Under the pieces are notes generated by a model, which saw nothing but the letters and a program-made list of their open reading frames with translations, did not search any database and was not told the DNA's origin. Below are positions 1-7,756 of a stretch of 8,654 nucleotides of DNA, piece by piece. The stretch's first letter is position 1. Every line of letters begins with the position of its first letter. The DNA is from Oscillospiraceae bacterium (lineage in GTDB: Bacteria; Bacillota; Clostridia; Oscillospirales; Ruminococcaceae). Both the position numbers and the translations under genes were made by a program. The stretch spans positions 1 through 8,654 of the forward strand of contig JAISLG010000166.1 of assembly GCA_031260615.1 (NCBI GenBank). The letters run 5' to 3'.

Positions 1-3
1 GCA

Positions 4-3000
4 TTAGTGCCTTGGTTGTCCTTGCCTTGCCTGTGTCTGTGTCTGTGGCTGTGTCCTCTGCACCTCAATATGCGTCCGTGTTTCGGGCAATCCCTCCACA
101 CCGCGCCACATCAGGTACTGCAACAGCCAGCCGGCACTACCCGTGTAGCCCGACCAACCGCCGCGCCCCGTTAGATTCGACTTGTATCCCCCAAGCGGCG
201 CGTATATGTCTGCCGACATATAGTATGGCTCATTCCGATAGTTGTCTGCCCGATTATACGGCAATAGACTCGGTAACAAGTCTATATCCCCGAATATTGA
301 CGCGAAATCCGTACTCTCCTTTTTCAGCATATCAAACGCGTATGCGTACCATACCGCCGCGTGCGTGTATTGCCCTCCGTTCTCCCGTACCCCGACAGGA
401 TACGATTTTACATACCCCGGATCTTTGTCACTATTCCCGTCAAATGGCGGCGTGAATAACCGTATTATGCCGCCGCCGCATAACTTCTCGTATGCGTGTT
501 TCATAGCCGATACTTTCCGCTTGTCGGACGGGAACCCCGCTAATACCGAGAACGCTTGCGGTAACAAGTCTATTTTACAGCAGTTCGCGTATTGGTCGCC
601 CAGTGGCGTTCCATCGTCGTAATACCCGCGGATATAATAACTCCCGTTGTATGCGTTCTCGTCTGTGTTCTGTGTCAGCATATCCGCGCGTGCCAATAAA
701 TCCGCCGCGAATTGTCGGTCGCCTTTGTATTCCGCTATCTTTGCGAACTTCCGCGCCGCCATAATATAAAACATTGTCAGCCACACCGATTCGCCTTGAC
801 CGCCGATTCCTACGCGGTTGTATCCGTCACACCAGTCGCCGCCACCCATTAGTAATAACCCGTGTCTGCCCTTCGTGTAACCCTTTTGCATTGCGTTTTT
901 CGCGTGTTCGTATACGCTTGCCGCTGTGTCGCCGAGGTAATACTCCGCGTATCGCTCGTCCTCGCGCTCAGATAACGGTTCGCCCGACAAATACGGTATT
1001 TTCAAGTCCAATATATTATAGTCCGCCGTTTCCGTACAGTATTCCGATAATACATAGGGTAACCATAATAAATCGTCGCTGTACCTCGTCCGCACTCCCT
1101 TCTTCACCTTCGGGAAGAAATGATACCAGTGTAAGACGTCGCCCTCCGCGAATTGCGCCGAACACGACAGCAATATAATATGCTTCGCTGTGCTTGTATC
1201 AAACTTCACTACTGCTAACGCGTCCTGTAATTGGTCGCGATACCCAAATGCTCCGCCGCATTGGTAAAAGCCGGTACGCGCGTGTATCCGCGCCGCAAGT
1301 GTCTGCCATACCAACCAGTTACAAAAACTATGCGTGGGTAACTTAGGAGCAGTATACGCTTGCAAGTTCTTCACCGCGTTGAATAGTTTAATCGGGTCGC
1401 CGATTGTCCGTGTCATTACCGTAACAAAGCGTATCTTTGCGTTGTGGTCGGGGGTTAGTTTGACTTGTACCGTGAGTGCGCCGATAATATCAGGGCTGTT
1501 CGCGTATATCCCACCGTCAGTCCGCCCCGTTAATACGGCGCGGCGGTTCGTCGCCGCCGATAATAATGTCACATTGCCTGCTGAGTGTTCCGTATCGAAT
1601 ACCATTGCCATTGACGGGGTGAATCCGCCGTCGGGGTTCTTGAATATTAGTGCGTTCTCCGCCGTGTCGGGGATTATAAACCGTGAGGTAGTCCTGTCCA
1701 CACCAAGTACGGGTTCGATATAATACGTCAACTGTACTGTTTCGGGTTTGTCCGATAACGTCCGTAATTCAATGTCCGTGTATCCCGCCGCGCCCTTTTC
1801 ATACACATTCGCGGTAACCCTCACCGTAACAGAGTTCACTATACTCTCCCAAACCGCCAACCCGGGAGTGAACATCGCCGATGCGCCGTCTAATATATCA
1901 TATAGCCGCCCCCCTTGTTTGAGTAACAGCCGTTCCCCCCGATTATCCGCGCGTAAGTCATTGTTCCACGGGGAAACTTTATTCTCGCGTGACGAGAATC
2001 CCCAAGAATACCCAAGGGATTTGTCCGACACAAGCCGCCCGAATGACCCGTTTACTATATAGTGCGACCATACATTTTCGGGGACGTGTTCGCCCGTACC
2101 GACATAGTACCTGTCGCCCTTGAAACCACGTTTATTATTCGGGTTTGCGCGGACGGGGAGCGGTGCAAATGTGTCCGATTTCTTTGTCGGGGTGCCGTAA
2201 TTAAGCGGCGGCAAGCCCGTTACACACGCGGCGGTGTAGAGTAATGCCCTGTCCTCGTCCGACAATTGCGAGGCGTGGAACATATACAACCCGTGAATAT
2301 TCTTTTCTGATTTGATATTCGCCGCCTTGTATAAGTCGGCTTTGTCGGAGAATATCAACGCGATGTCGCACGCAAACCCCGATAATGATAACCCCCGTTT
2401 CATCTCTATCAAAGGCGCGTATATCGCATTGCCCTTTTCGATGTCGAATATGGCAAGGGGATAATCCCCTGATATGCCGAGTTTCCATAACCCTTTTAAG
2501 GGTTCGTGGTTCTCGATATATTCGGTTTTGAGTGGGTCGAAAATATTATACACCATAAAGGGCAACAACCGCGCGGCAATACGCCCTGCCGCCGACATAG
2601 GCGGAAGCGGAGATATTACCGTTTCGGCAGGAGCAACCTCGTCCGCTTCACGGATACGCGCCGCGTATTTTAATACTTCCTTTTCCGACTCGCCGAGCGC
2701 GTAGAACATTGATAATTCGCGGCGTTCACCAGCGGACAACGCGAAGTCCGCGCGGATATGAACGCACGGCGCGGGTACGCTGTTATGGGATTCGCTTGTC
2801 CCGTACACGGACGAGAATATCCCCCCATTCCGCGGTATTGTCTGTTCGCGGTCGAAAGAGCATACGAATTTTGCGTCCTTTTCGCGGAAACCGATACTGA
2901 GCCATACTTCACGGTCGGACATACGGTCCTTACGCGATACGAGTATCAATTTGTCCTCCTCGCTGTATCGTATTTTGAGGAACAAATCCGCAAATGCGGG

Positions 3001-6000
3001 GTGCGCCGCCATATCGCGCCGAGTCATCAATACGGGTTCGAGGTACGCGGATAATGTCACGGCGCGTGTTATCCCCGATGTGTTCTCGGCGGCGAAACGC
3101 CGTATCTCCGCCGGTATCTCCGACAGGCAGAATACTTGTTGCCCCGTCTTTAACTTGCGGCGTTCGCGGAAATATTCAACGGAGTTTTCAAGGAAACTCC
3201 CAAAGTAATCTCCACCCGTTGTATTCGCCGTGTTCTCATCGGGTATCTCCGCATAGCGTATTTCTGTATTTCCCGTATTACCCGTATTGCCTGTATTACC
3301 CATATTACCTGTATTACCTGTATTGCCCACACTACCCATATTACCCATATTACTGTCGGGTCGCCTTGTAACGCGGAGTGACGGGTGTTCATATAGGGGA
3401 TATACTTCCGCTCCTTGCCCCACACCTTCGGTGAACGCGAAATATGCTCCGCGTGGAACAAGTACGTCCTCCGTTCGGCGGAATACGTCAAGCCCCTTGT
3501 ATAACAGCGTACTGTCGCCGAAATCCGCGCATATATCGGTCAATACACCGTCGCCGATTAACCGTGTTTTCGGCGCGAATATATCCGCGCCCTCGAAATC
3601 CGTACCCGCCATTCTAATCTCGTTTTCCTTGTCGGGCGGCGCGTCGGGGAGAGCAAGGATAACTTCACCCGTGATTATCTTTTCTTCCAAGAGTTCCTCC
3701 GCTTTTTTTGCCTTTTCGTCCGATAAAAATAAACTCTGCATAACACCGCCGAATATGAGATTCGCGCTCGCGGCAATGGACATACCGATATGGTGTGCCA
3801 TATGCGACCGCACAACCGCATAACTGTTACCCGTCCGTTCACGCGTGAAATCCACGGCTTCGCATAAACCATACACGGAGTGACTCGCCCCTAACGCGTC
3901 GAATTTACGCAAACTGCGCAATGCCTGTTTCGGGAACATTTGTAGTGTCAGGAACGCGGAATACGGCGATAATACCAACTCATCGTCCATACCCGTTTTG
4001 AGCGCGCAATCCCCAACCCCGTGTGCCTTGTATTGATAGTTGAAATTCTCATCGAACGCGTAGAATCCACTTTCGGATATACCATACGGCATTTTGGAAG
4101 CGGCAGTTCGGCGCGGCGGCGTATGCTTATTCGCGCGGCGTATCTGTGCGCGGATTGCGTATTGCAACGCCTCGTAAGACAGCGACCCCCGTTTCGATTT
4201 GAGTAACAGTTCAGGCATAAAATACTCAAACATTGTACCCGTCCACGCGACAGGCGCGGCATAGTTCCCCGTCTGCCCCCTGAAACAGCCGAGCGGTCGT
4301 CCTAAACTCCGCCAATGCTTTTTCGGGACTTGCCCCGAACCAATTGCATAGTAACTCGTCATTCGCGCTTCCGACATCAGCATATCATACGAGTGCCGTG
4401 ACAGTTTCCCCGTGGACATCTCTATCCCGATTGAAAGCAAATTGCGATTTTCGTTGTAGAACACTCCGAAGTCCGCGTCCGCGATTATCCGCGAGATTGC
4501 CCCCGGCAAGTACCCCGACAGTTTCTCCGCGATTATAAATTGCCGCACCGTGACAAGGGAACAGATAAAATTACCGCTGTCCACGCACGACACGAAGTCC
4601 GATACAGGGTCGAGGGACGTGACATTGTACCAGTTTATTAAATGCCCCCGATATTTGCGTAGGTTGATTACCGTATTGACTGTGTTGTCGATACGCGTTT
4701 TCGTTTCGGCGCGGTCTATAAACCCGAATCGATACGCGGCAATTACGGACAGCAGGTACATACCGATATTAGTCGGGGAGGTGTTCGCGGCGACTCGATA
4801 CACGGGTGCGTATTGCACATTGTCGGGGGGGAGGTAATTTGTTTCGGCGGTTACATAGTCTTGGTAAAACCGCCAGTATTTTTTTGTGTGGGATATAATA
4901 TATTCGCGGTCGCCCTCCGAGGGAGTGTATTTTTCGGGAGCGTCCGTTACCGTGTCCGCGCGGATTACCGCAACCGTGCCGAATAGGAATAGTATTGCAA
5001 GCACGGATACCAGCCCGTTGTAGTTGAGGAACGAATACACGAGGAGCGCGGCGGATAACAGTTCGGGGAATAATAAATGTGTCGGGAGTTTGGTATTTGC
5101 GGTTTCAAATGCCGATGCCGTTTTCCATTCGAGGAGATTACGGCGCGTGAAACTCCGCGCGAAGGATAGGCAGACGGCGGATAATGCCGTTACCGCCGTC
5201 TTGGGTAACAGAACTAATTCGCATAGGATACGCACGCCGAGTTTTTTTGTTTCCGATATAACGGGCGAGTAGAATTGCCGTGACACAGAAAATTCCCGTC
5301 CGCGTATCAGACCTGTTACAAACCCGTGGAGGTACGGGGCAATACACGCGGCGGCGCATAGTGCCGCTAACCCGTAACTGTGGAGTGCCGTTGCCGCGAA
5401 TAACCCGAAGAAGCAAAATATCGGAGTGAACACGCGGCGGATATTTTCAAGCAACTTGTATTTTGTGTTGGCAGACGAATTGTATTGCTGTTTATTATTC
5501 GCGAATATATTTGAGAATATAAACGCGGTGTTTTGCAAATCGCCGCGAAACCAGCGGTGCATACGCGCAAAATACGCGCGTGACGCGGACGGGAACCCGT
5601 CAGAAAATTCAATGTCGCCCGCATAAGCGACACCGAGTAATCCCCCCTCGATTACATCGTGGGAAAGTATCCGCTCACGCGGCAATTTCGGAGCGGATAA
5701 CAGGGAGTCGATACGCATTAACCCCTTGCCATTGAATATTCCCTCGCCGAAAGCATCGTTATACATTTCGCCCGAAAACGCGTCATACGCCGACGCGCCC
5801 GCGCAACCGCCATTTTCCCCCGCGAGCCGCGAGAATCCGCTTTTTAACCACCCGTCAAGGGAAGTGGTTACACGCGGCTGTATAATACCCTTGGAACGGT
5901 TCGCCGGGTGTAACGCGCACGCAATCAATTCGCGTATGCTGTCCATTAACGGGGCGGTGTCGAAGTCGAGCAGACAAAAATACTCGTATTGTTTAAGGGG

Positions 6001-7530
6001 GGGAGCATTGGTTATTTCGAGTCCGTCCTGCGCGCGCCTCTCGGGTACTAACCCCCCTGACAGATACGCGAACGGTACTGGGTCGGTTTCAACGGAATCG
6101 AGGTCAAGGTCGGTATTATCCGCGTTGTTTGTAAAATTGTTCCGCGTGGAATTAGCGTTGTTTGTGAAATTGTTCCGCGTGGAACTCGCATTGTTTGTAA
6201 AATTGTTCCGCGTGGAATTCGCTTTGTTAAGGGCGATACTCGGGTAGTTTGTATAATCGTTCTCCCCCGAGCGAAGATAACGGGCAAGGTCGATTATACC
6301 GCCGCGCTTGCGTTCGCGCCCGATATAGGCGCGCATAGTGTCCGACCATACTCGGTTACGGACGGCGAACATAATACCCTTGCCCTCGTGTGACAGCACC
6401 GTGCGTATTATTTTATCGTCCGCCGCGCAAGTTTCGTTTTTGCAAGGGGCGGCGTCAAGTAATAATACAAAGTCGATATTCGGGTCATTGTTTTTTAGTT
6501 TAGCGGTTTTAAGGCGTGTTACAGCGGCGTTTACAATGTCGGGGGTGTCCGCGAGTATGGTCATTACCGCGAGGGTGCGCCCATTATCGGGGACGCGGGT
6601 TACGCCGAGCCTCGGTAACGGTTCTGTTTTCGTAAACCGCACCGCGAATAAATCAAAGAACGGTTTCAATACCGCCGCCGCGGGTATAATCCCAATCAAG
6701 AAAGCGGCAAGGATATATCTGCCGAAACCGCCACCGTCAGGCGAGTCGAATGGATATGTGAACACCGATGCAATCTCCGACAGACACAACGAAAACACGC
6801 ACAGTAATACGGCGAACGGCACGGGGGATATGCGCGGAAAAAATAACCGATAGTCGCGGCGTAATGCCGTGAACGGGTCGTTTTTATCGCTTTTGTTGTC
6901 TTGGTTTTGATATTGTTCTTTGTATTGTTCTTTGTACCGCTCGGCGAGCGCGGTTTCGGATACGCCTGTTTTCTTTGCGAGTTCGCTTGTATATTTAAGG
7001 TACAGGTTCTTGGTATCGTCAGACGACTCGACATAGGTGGGGTGGTTGTTCCATATTTTTCGCAATGGGGATATTTTATCAGTGACGGCTTTTATATCGA
7101 GGTCGGTGAGTTCCGCGAATTTTCTTGCGCCATCGTCAGTGAGTAACCCCTTGTTTATTACATCGCGGAACAGTATAAACTTAGCGAGGTCGGGGAGTAT
7201 TGCCGCTTCCGCGCTTGACAACGCCTCGGTATTGTTATTATTCTGCTCGACAGCGGCAACATAAGTGTCGTTGTTAATATCGGGGAGCGCGGCTATTACC
7301 TCGCCGAAAAACGGGGTTATACCCGCAACGACTGCCTTGGCGTCGGAATAATAATCGGCGGCATCGGGTTTATACACGGTTATTTCAATGTCGCGCGGTA
7401 TTTTAAGGAGGTTGCCGAGTTCCTTGTCGAGGAGCCGCTTCTCGGGTATCGGTATCGCTTTTAGCCGCTTGCGTGCGCGGCGTATTTCTTTGTAGAGTTT
7501 CCCGTATTTTACTTTGTATATTTTTTGCAT
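4..7530 (-). CDS. ndvB: Cyclic beta-1,2-glucan synthase family protein (GT84 + middle cyclization-type module + GH94)
   Basis: Very large membrane enzyme expected to build beta-1,2-glucan from UDP-glucose and release it as a ring. Residues 1-230 are soluble and helix-rich, with no domain I recognise. Hydrophobic segments lie near 237-258 and 271-291. The GT84 module (about 315-666) shows D522-F-D524, the S-H-D625-V-I-E628-G motif and R-M-H-R659-W660-F-R-G-D-L-Q666, the Q/RxxRW-type signature. More membrane segments follow at about 703-740, 770-795 and 825-865. The middle module (about 880-1290) has TSPTNIG 917-923, WTGTMFEY around E1102, GISESG with E1153, E1224 and MAHHIGM 1244-1250; in this family it carries the cyclization (transglycosylation) activity, classed GH189 as far as I recall. 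The rest is GH94-like: beta-sandwich regions, PWNND 1854-1858, GYRDQLQD 2096-2103, GDWCDG with the expected catalytic acid D2235, and GGQYTH 2385-2390. At 2508 residues it is shorter than the roughly 2800-residue rhizobial and Brucella proteins. The start is the first ATG after an in-frame TAG (7579-7581) and has a good ribosome binding site. The family is certain; the exact product is inferred. Confidence 0.92.
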   Translation of the reverse strand: MQKIYKVKYGKLYKEIRRARKRLKAIPIPEKRLLDKELGNLLKIPRDIEITVYKPDAADYYSDAKAVVAGITPFFGEVIAALPDINNDTYVAAVEQNNNNTEALSSAEAAILPDLAKFILFRDVINKGLLTDDGARKFAELTDLDIKAVTDKISPLRKIWNNHPTYVESSDDTKNLYLKYTSELAKKTGVSETALAERYKEQYKEQYQNQDNKSDKNDPFTALRRDYRLFFPRISPVPFAVLLCVFSLCLSEIASVFTYPFDSPDGGGFGRYILAAFLIGIIPAAAVLKPFFDLFAVRFTKTEPLPRLGVTRVPDNGRTLAVMTILADTPDIVNAAVTRLKTAKLKNNDPNIDFVLLLDAAPCKNETCAADDKIIRTVLSHEGKGIMFAVRNRVWSDTMRAYIGRERKRGGIIDLARYLRSGENDYTNYPSIALNKANSTRNNFTNNASSTRNNFTNNANSTRNNFTNNADNTDLDLDSVETDPVPFAYLSGGLVPERRAQDGLEITNAPPLKQYEYFCLLDFDTAPLMDSIRELIACALHPANRSKGIIQPRVTTSLDGWLKSGFSRLAGENGGCAGASAYDAFSGEMYNDAFGEGIFNGKGLMRIDSLLSAPKLPRERILSHDVIEGGLLGVAYAGDIEFSDGFPSASRAYFARMHRWFRGDLQNTAFIFSNIFANNKQQYNSSANTKYKLLENIRRVFTPIFCFFGLFAATALHSYGLAALCAAACIAPYLHGFVTGLIRGREFSVSRQFYSPVISETKKLGVRILCELVLLPKTAVTALSAVCLSFARSFTRRNLLEWKTASAFETANTKLPTHLLFPELLSAALLVYSFLNYNGLVSVLAILFLFGTVAVIRADTVTDAPEKYTPSEGDREYIISHTKKYWRFYQDYVTAETNYLPPDNVQYAPVYRVAANTSPTNIGMYLLSVIAAYRFGFIDRAETKTRIDNTVNTVINLRKYRGHLINWYNVTSLDPVSDFVSCVDSGNFICSLVTVRQFIIAEKLSGYLPGAISRIIADADFGVFYNENRNLLSIGIEMSTGKLSRHSYDMLMSEARMTSYYAIGSGQVPKKHWRSLGRPLGCFRGQTGNYAAPVAWTGTMFEYFMPELLLKSKRGSLSYEALQYAIRAQIRRANKHTPPRRTAASKMPYGISESGFYAFDENFNYQYKAHGVGDCALKTGMDDELVLSPYSAFLTLQMFPKQALRSLRKFDALGASHSVYGLCEAVDFTRERTGNSYAVVRSHMAHHIGMSIAASANLIFGGVMQSLFLSDEKAKKAEELLEEKIITGEVILALPDAPPDKENEIRMAGTDFEGADIFAPKTRLIGDGVLTDICADFGDSTLLYKGLDVFRRTEDVLVPRGAYFAFTEGVGQGAEVYPLYEHPSLRVTRRPDSNMGNMGSVGNTGNTGNMGNTGNTGNTGNTEIRYAEIPDENTANTTGGDYFGSFLENSVEYFRERRKLKTGQQVFCLSEIPAEIRRFAAENTSGITRAVTLSAYLEPVLMTRRDMAAHPAFADLFLKIRYSEEDKLILVSRKDRMSDREVWLSIGFREKDAKFVCSFDREQTIPRNGGIFSSVYGTSESHNSVPAPCVHIRADFALSAGERRELSMFYALGESEKEVLKYAARIREADEVAPAETVISPLPPMSAAGRIAARLLPFMVYNIFDPLKTEYIENHEPLKGLWKLGISGDYPLAIFDIEKGNAIYAPLIEMKRGLSLSGFACDIALIFSDKADLYKAANIKSEKNIHGLYMFHASQLSDEDRALLYTAACVTGLPPLNYGTPTKKSDTFAPLPVRANPNNKRGFKGDRYYVGTGEHVPENVWSHYIVNGSFGRLVSDKSLGYSWGFSSRENKVSPWNNDLRADNRGERLLLKQGGRLYDILDGASAMFTPGLAVWESIVNSVTVRVTANVYEKGAAGYTDIELRTLSDKPETVQLTYYIEPVLGVDRTTSRFIIPDTAENALIFKNPDGGFTPSMAMVFDTEHSAGNVTLLSAATNRRAVLTGRTDGGIYANSPDIIGALTVQVKLTPDHNAKIRFVTVMTRTIGDPIKLFNAVKNLQAYTAPKLPTHSFCNWLVWQTLAARIHARTGFYQCGGAFGYRDQLQDALAVVKFDTSTAKHIILLSCSAQFAEGDVLHWYHFFPKVKKGVRTRYSDDLLWLPYVLSEYCTETADYNILDLKIPYLSGEPLSEREDERYAEYYLGDTAASVYEHAKNAMQKGYTKGRHGLLLMGGGDWCDGYNRVGIGGQGESVWLTMFYIMAARKFAKIAEYKGDRQFAADLLARADMLTQNTDENAYNGSYYIRGYYDDGTPLGDQYANCCKIDLLPQAFSVLAGFPSDKRKVSAMKHAYEKLCGGGIIRLFTPPFDGNSDKDPGYVKSYPVGVRENGGQYTHAAVWYAYAFDMLKKESTDFASIFGDIDLLPSLLPYNRADNYRNEPYYMSADIYAPLGGYKSNLTGRGGWSGYTGSAGWLLQYLMWRGVEGLPETRTHIEVQRTQPQTQTQARQGQPRH
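31..54 (-). repeat. Hexanucleotide repeat in the Thr-Gln tail of the synthase
   Basis: Four consecutive 6-base units (CTGTGT three times, CTGTGG once, plus strand) encode a Gln-Thr/Pro alternation at residues 2493-2500. It lies in a low-complexity tail rich in Gln, Thr, Arg and Pro after the last GH94 helix. The tail has no counterpart that I know of in the family and is probably disordered. Confidence 0.75.
3265..3351 (-). repeat. 9-base tandem repeat encoding Gly-Asn-Thr/Met
   Basis: A run of about nine and two-thirds units of 9 bases encodes residues 1394-1422, mostly NTG or NMG triplets with one SVG. It interrupts the first beta-sandwich region at the start of the GH94-like part of the synthase. 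Units differ by one or two bases (CCCGTATTA, CCTGTATTA, CCCATATTA on the plus strand). It is in frame, so expansion or contraction would alter only linker length. Confidence 0.92.
6122..6228 (-). repeat. 33-base tandem repeat inside the GT84 coding region
   Basis: Three full copies of a 33-base unit (6122-6154, 6155-6187, 6188-6220) and a short partial copy differ at only a few positions. In the protein they give three 11-residue units of the form NSTRNNFTNNA (residues 438-470), inside an Asn-rich stretch between the first strands of the GT84 fold and the D522-F-D524 motif. The unit length is a multiple of three, so copy number can change without breaking the frame. The tract is probably a surface loop. 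Confidence 0.92.
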
Positions 7531-7536
7531 ATATTT

Positions 7537-7543
7537 CCCTCTT
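7537..7543 (-). promoter_or_regulatory. Ribosome binding site of the beta-glucan synthase
   Basis: Read on the minus strand the sequence is AAGAGGG, followed by 6 bases and then the ATG at 7530. The GAGG core is complementary to the 16S anti-Shine-Dalgarno sequence. It supports the chosen start, the only start codon between the in-frame TAG at 7579-7581 and the conserved coding region. Confidence 0.75.
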
Positions 7544-7601
7544 GTGAAAATAAGTATCGAATTTATTATGTCCGAAAACTAACCTTTTAATCACAAGGAG
7601 G
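7537..7601 (-). promoter_or_regulatory. Possible leader hairpin that covers the synthase ribosome binding site
   Basis: In the minus-strand transcript CCUCCUUGUGA (7601 to 7591) can pair with UCACAAGAGGG (7547 to 7537): ten pairs in eleven positions, one of them G-U, with a single C-A mismatch and a loop of 43 bases. The second arm contains the whole AAGAGGG ribosome binding site, so this pairing would block translation initiation. A weaker alternative stem (AACCU at 7603-7599 with AGGUU at 7585-7581) uses part of the first arm and would free the site, giving two exclusive states. This assumes that transcription starts upstream of 7603, which is not shown. The same inverted repeat in DNA could instead be an operator. 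Confidence 0.4.
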
Positions 7602-7632
7602 TTGTTAAACAATTTAGCCGAGTATAAAATGT

Positions 7633-7682
7633 GGTGACGGGGTTATGTGGTTGTAGTAAACGCACCGCGTTACCCCCTCACC
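7633..7682. promoter_or_regulatory. Imperfect inverted repeat in the divergent intergenic region
   Basis: GGTGACGGGGT (7633-7643) matches the reverse complement of ACCCCCTCACC (7672-7682) at ten of eleven positions, with 28 bases between the arms. It lies between the two divergent genes, 39 or more bases upstream of the regulator's -35 box. It could be an operator or part of a leader structure for the synthase transcript. There is no T-run, so it does not look like a terminator. The function is not established. Confidence 0.3.
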
Positions 7683-7684
7683 AT

Positions 7685-7700
7685 TACACACGCTACACAC
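7685..7700 (+). promoter_or_regulatory. Direct repeat TACACAC upstream of the regulator promoter
   Basis: TACACAC occurs at 7685-7691 and again at 7694-7700, repeating every 9 bases. It covers about -72 to -57 relative to the presumed transcription start, a usual place for OmpR-family activator sites. Those sites normally repeat every 10-11 bases, so the fit is imperfect and the CA-rich composition may be chance. Confidence 0.25.
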
Positions 7701-7721
7701 ACAGGTTTCAGCCGTCTGACA

Positions 7722-7750
7722 TTGACAATCGTTAGGGAATATCTTATACT
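7722..7750 (+). promoter_or_regulatory. Sigma-A/sigma-70 type promoter of the response regulator
   Basis: The -35 box is TTGACA (7722-7727, 6/6 match) and the -10 box is TATACT (7745-7750, 5/6 match), separated by exactly 17 bases. Transcription would start about 6-7 bases after the -10 box, at 7756-7757, which is the first base of the regulator's ATG. A promoter this close to consensus suggests strong basal expression without need of an activator. It is the only convincing promoter in the intergenic region; on the minus strand I found only weak -10-like strings (for example around 7564-7569 and 7621-7626) without a matching -35. Confidence 0.85.
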
Positions 7751-7756
7751 TTATAT

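Noticed and set aside
3287..3823. Plus-strand open frame of 178 codons rich in Leu-Pro-Val/Ile triplets
   Set aside because: The apparent Pro-rich repeat protein is the complement of the Gly-Asn-Thr minisatellite. The synthase reads through without interruption and keeps its family motifs.
5726..6247. Plus-strand open frame of 173 codons with repeats (LFVKLFRVE-type) opposite the synthase
   Set aside because: It is the antisense reading of the 33-base repeat in the synthase. It has no ribosome binding site or domain, while the minus-strand frame carries conserved motifs on both sides.
7595..7601. Perfect AAGGAGG on the plus strand, suggesting a small leader gene before the regulator
   Set aside because: The TTG that follows touches the motif with no spacing, the next ATG (7629) is 27 bases away and is followed by a stop after one codon, and no plus-strand promoter lies upstream. 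It is better explained as the anti-Shine-Dalgarno arm of the synthase leader.
7403..7612. Minus-strand open frame of 69 codons overlapping the synthase start in another frame
   Set aside because: No Shine-Dalgarno sequence precedes its ATG, it overlaps the conserved gene by about 130 bases, and its Arg/Thr-rich end is typical of an out-of-frame reading.
7631..7735. 34-codon plus-strand frame starting GTG GTG upstream of the regulator
   Set aside because: There is no ribosome binding site, the protein is unremarkable, and it ends inside the regulator's promoter spacer. It only documents the in-frame TAG before the regulator.
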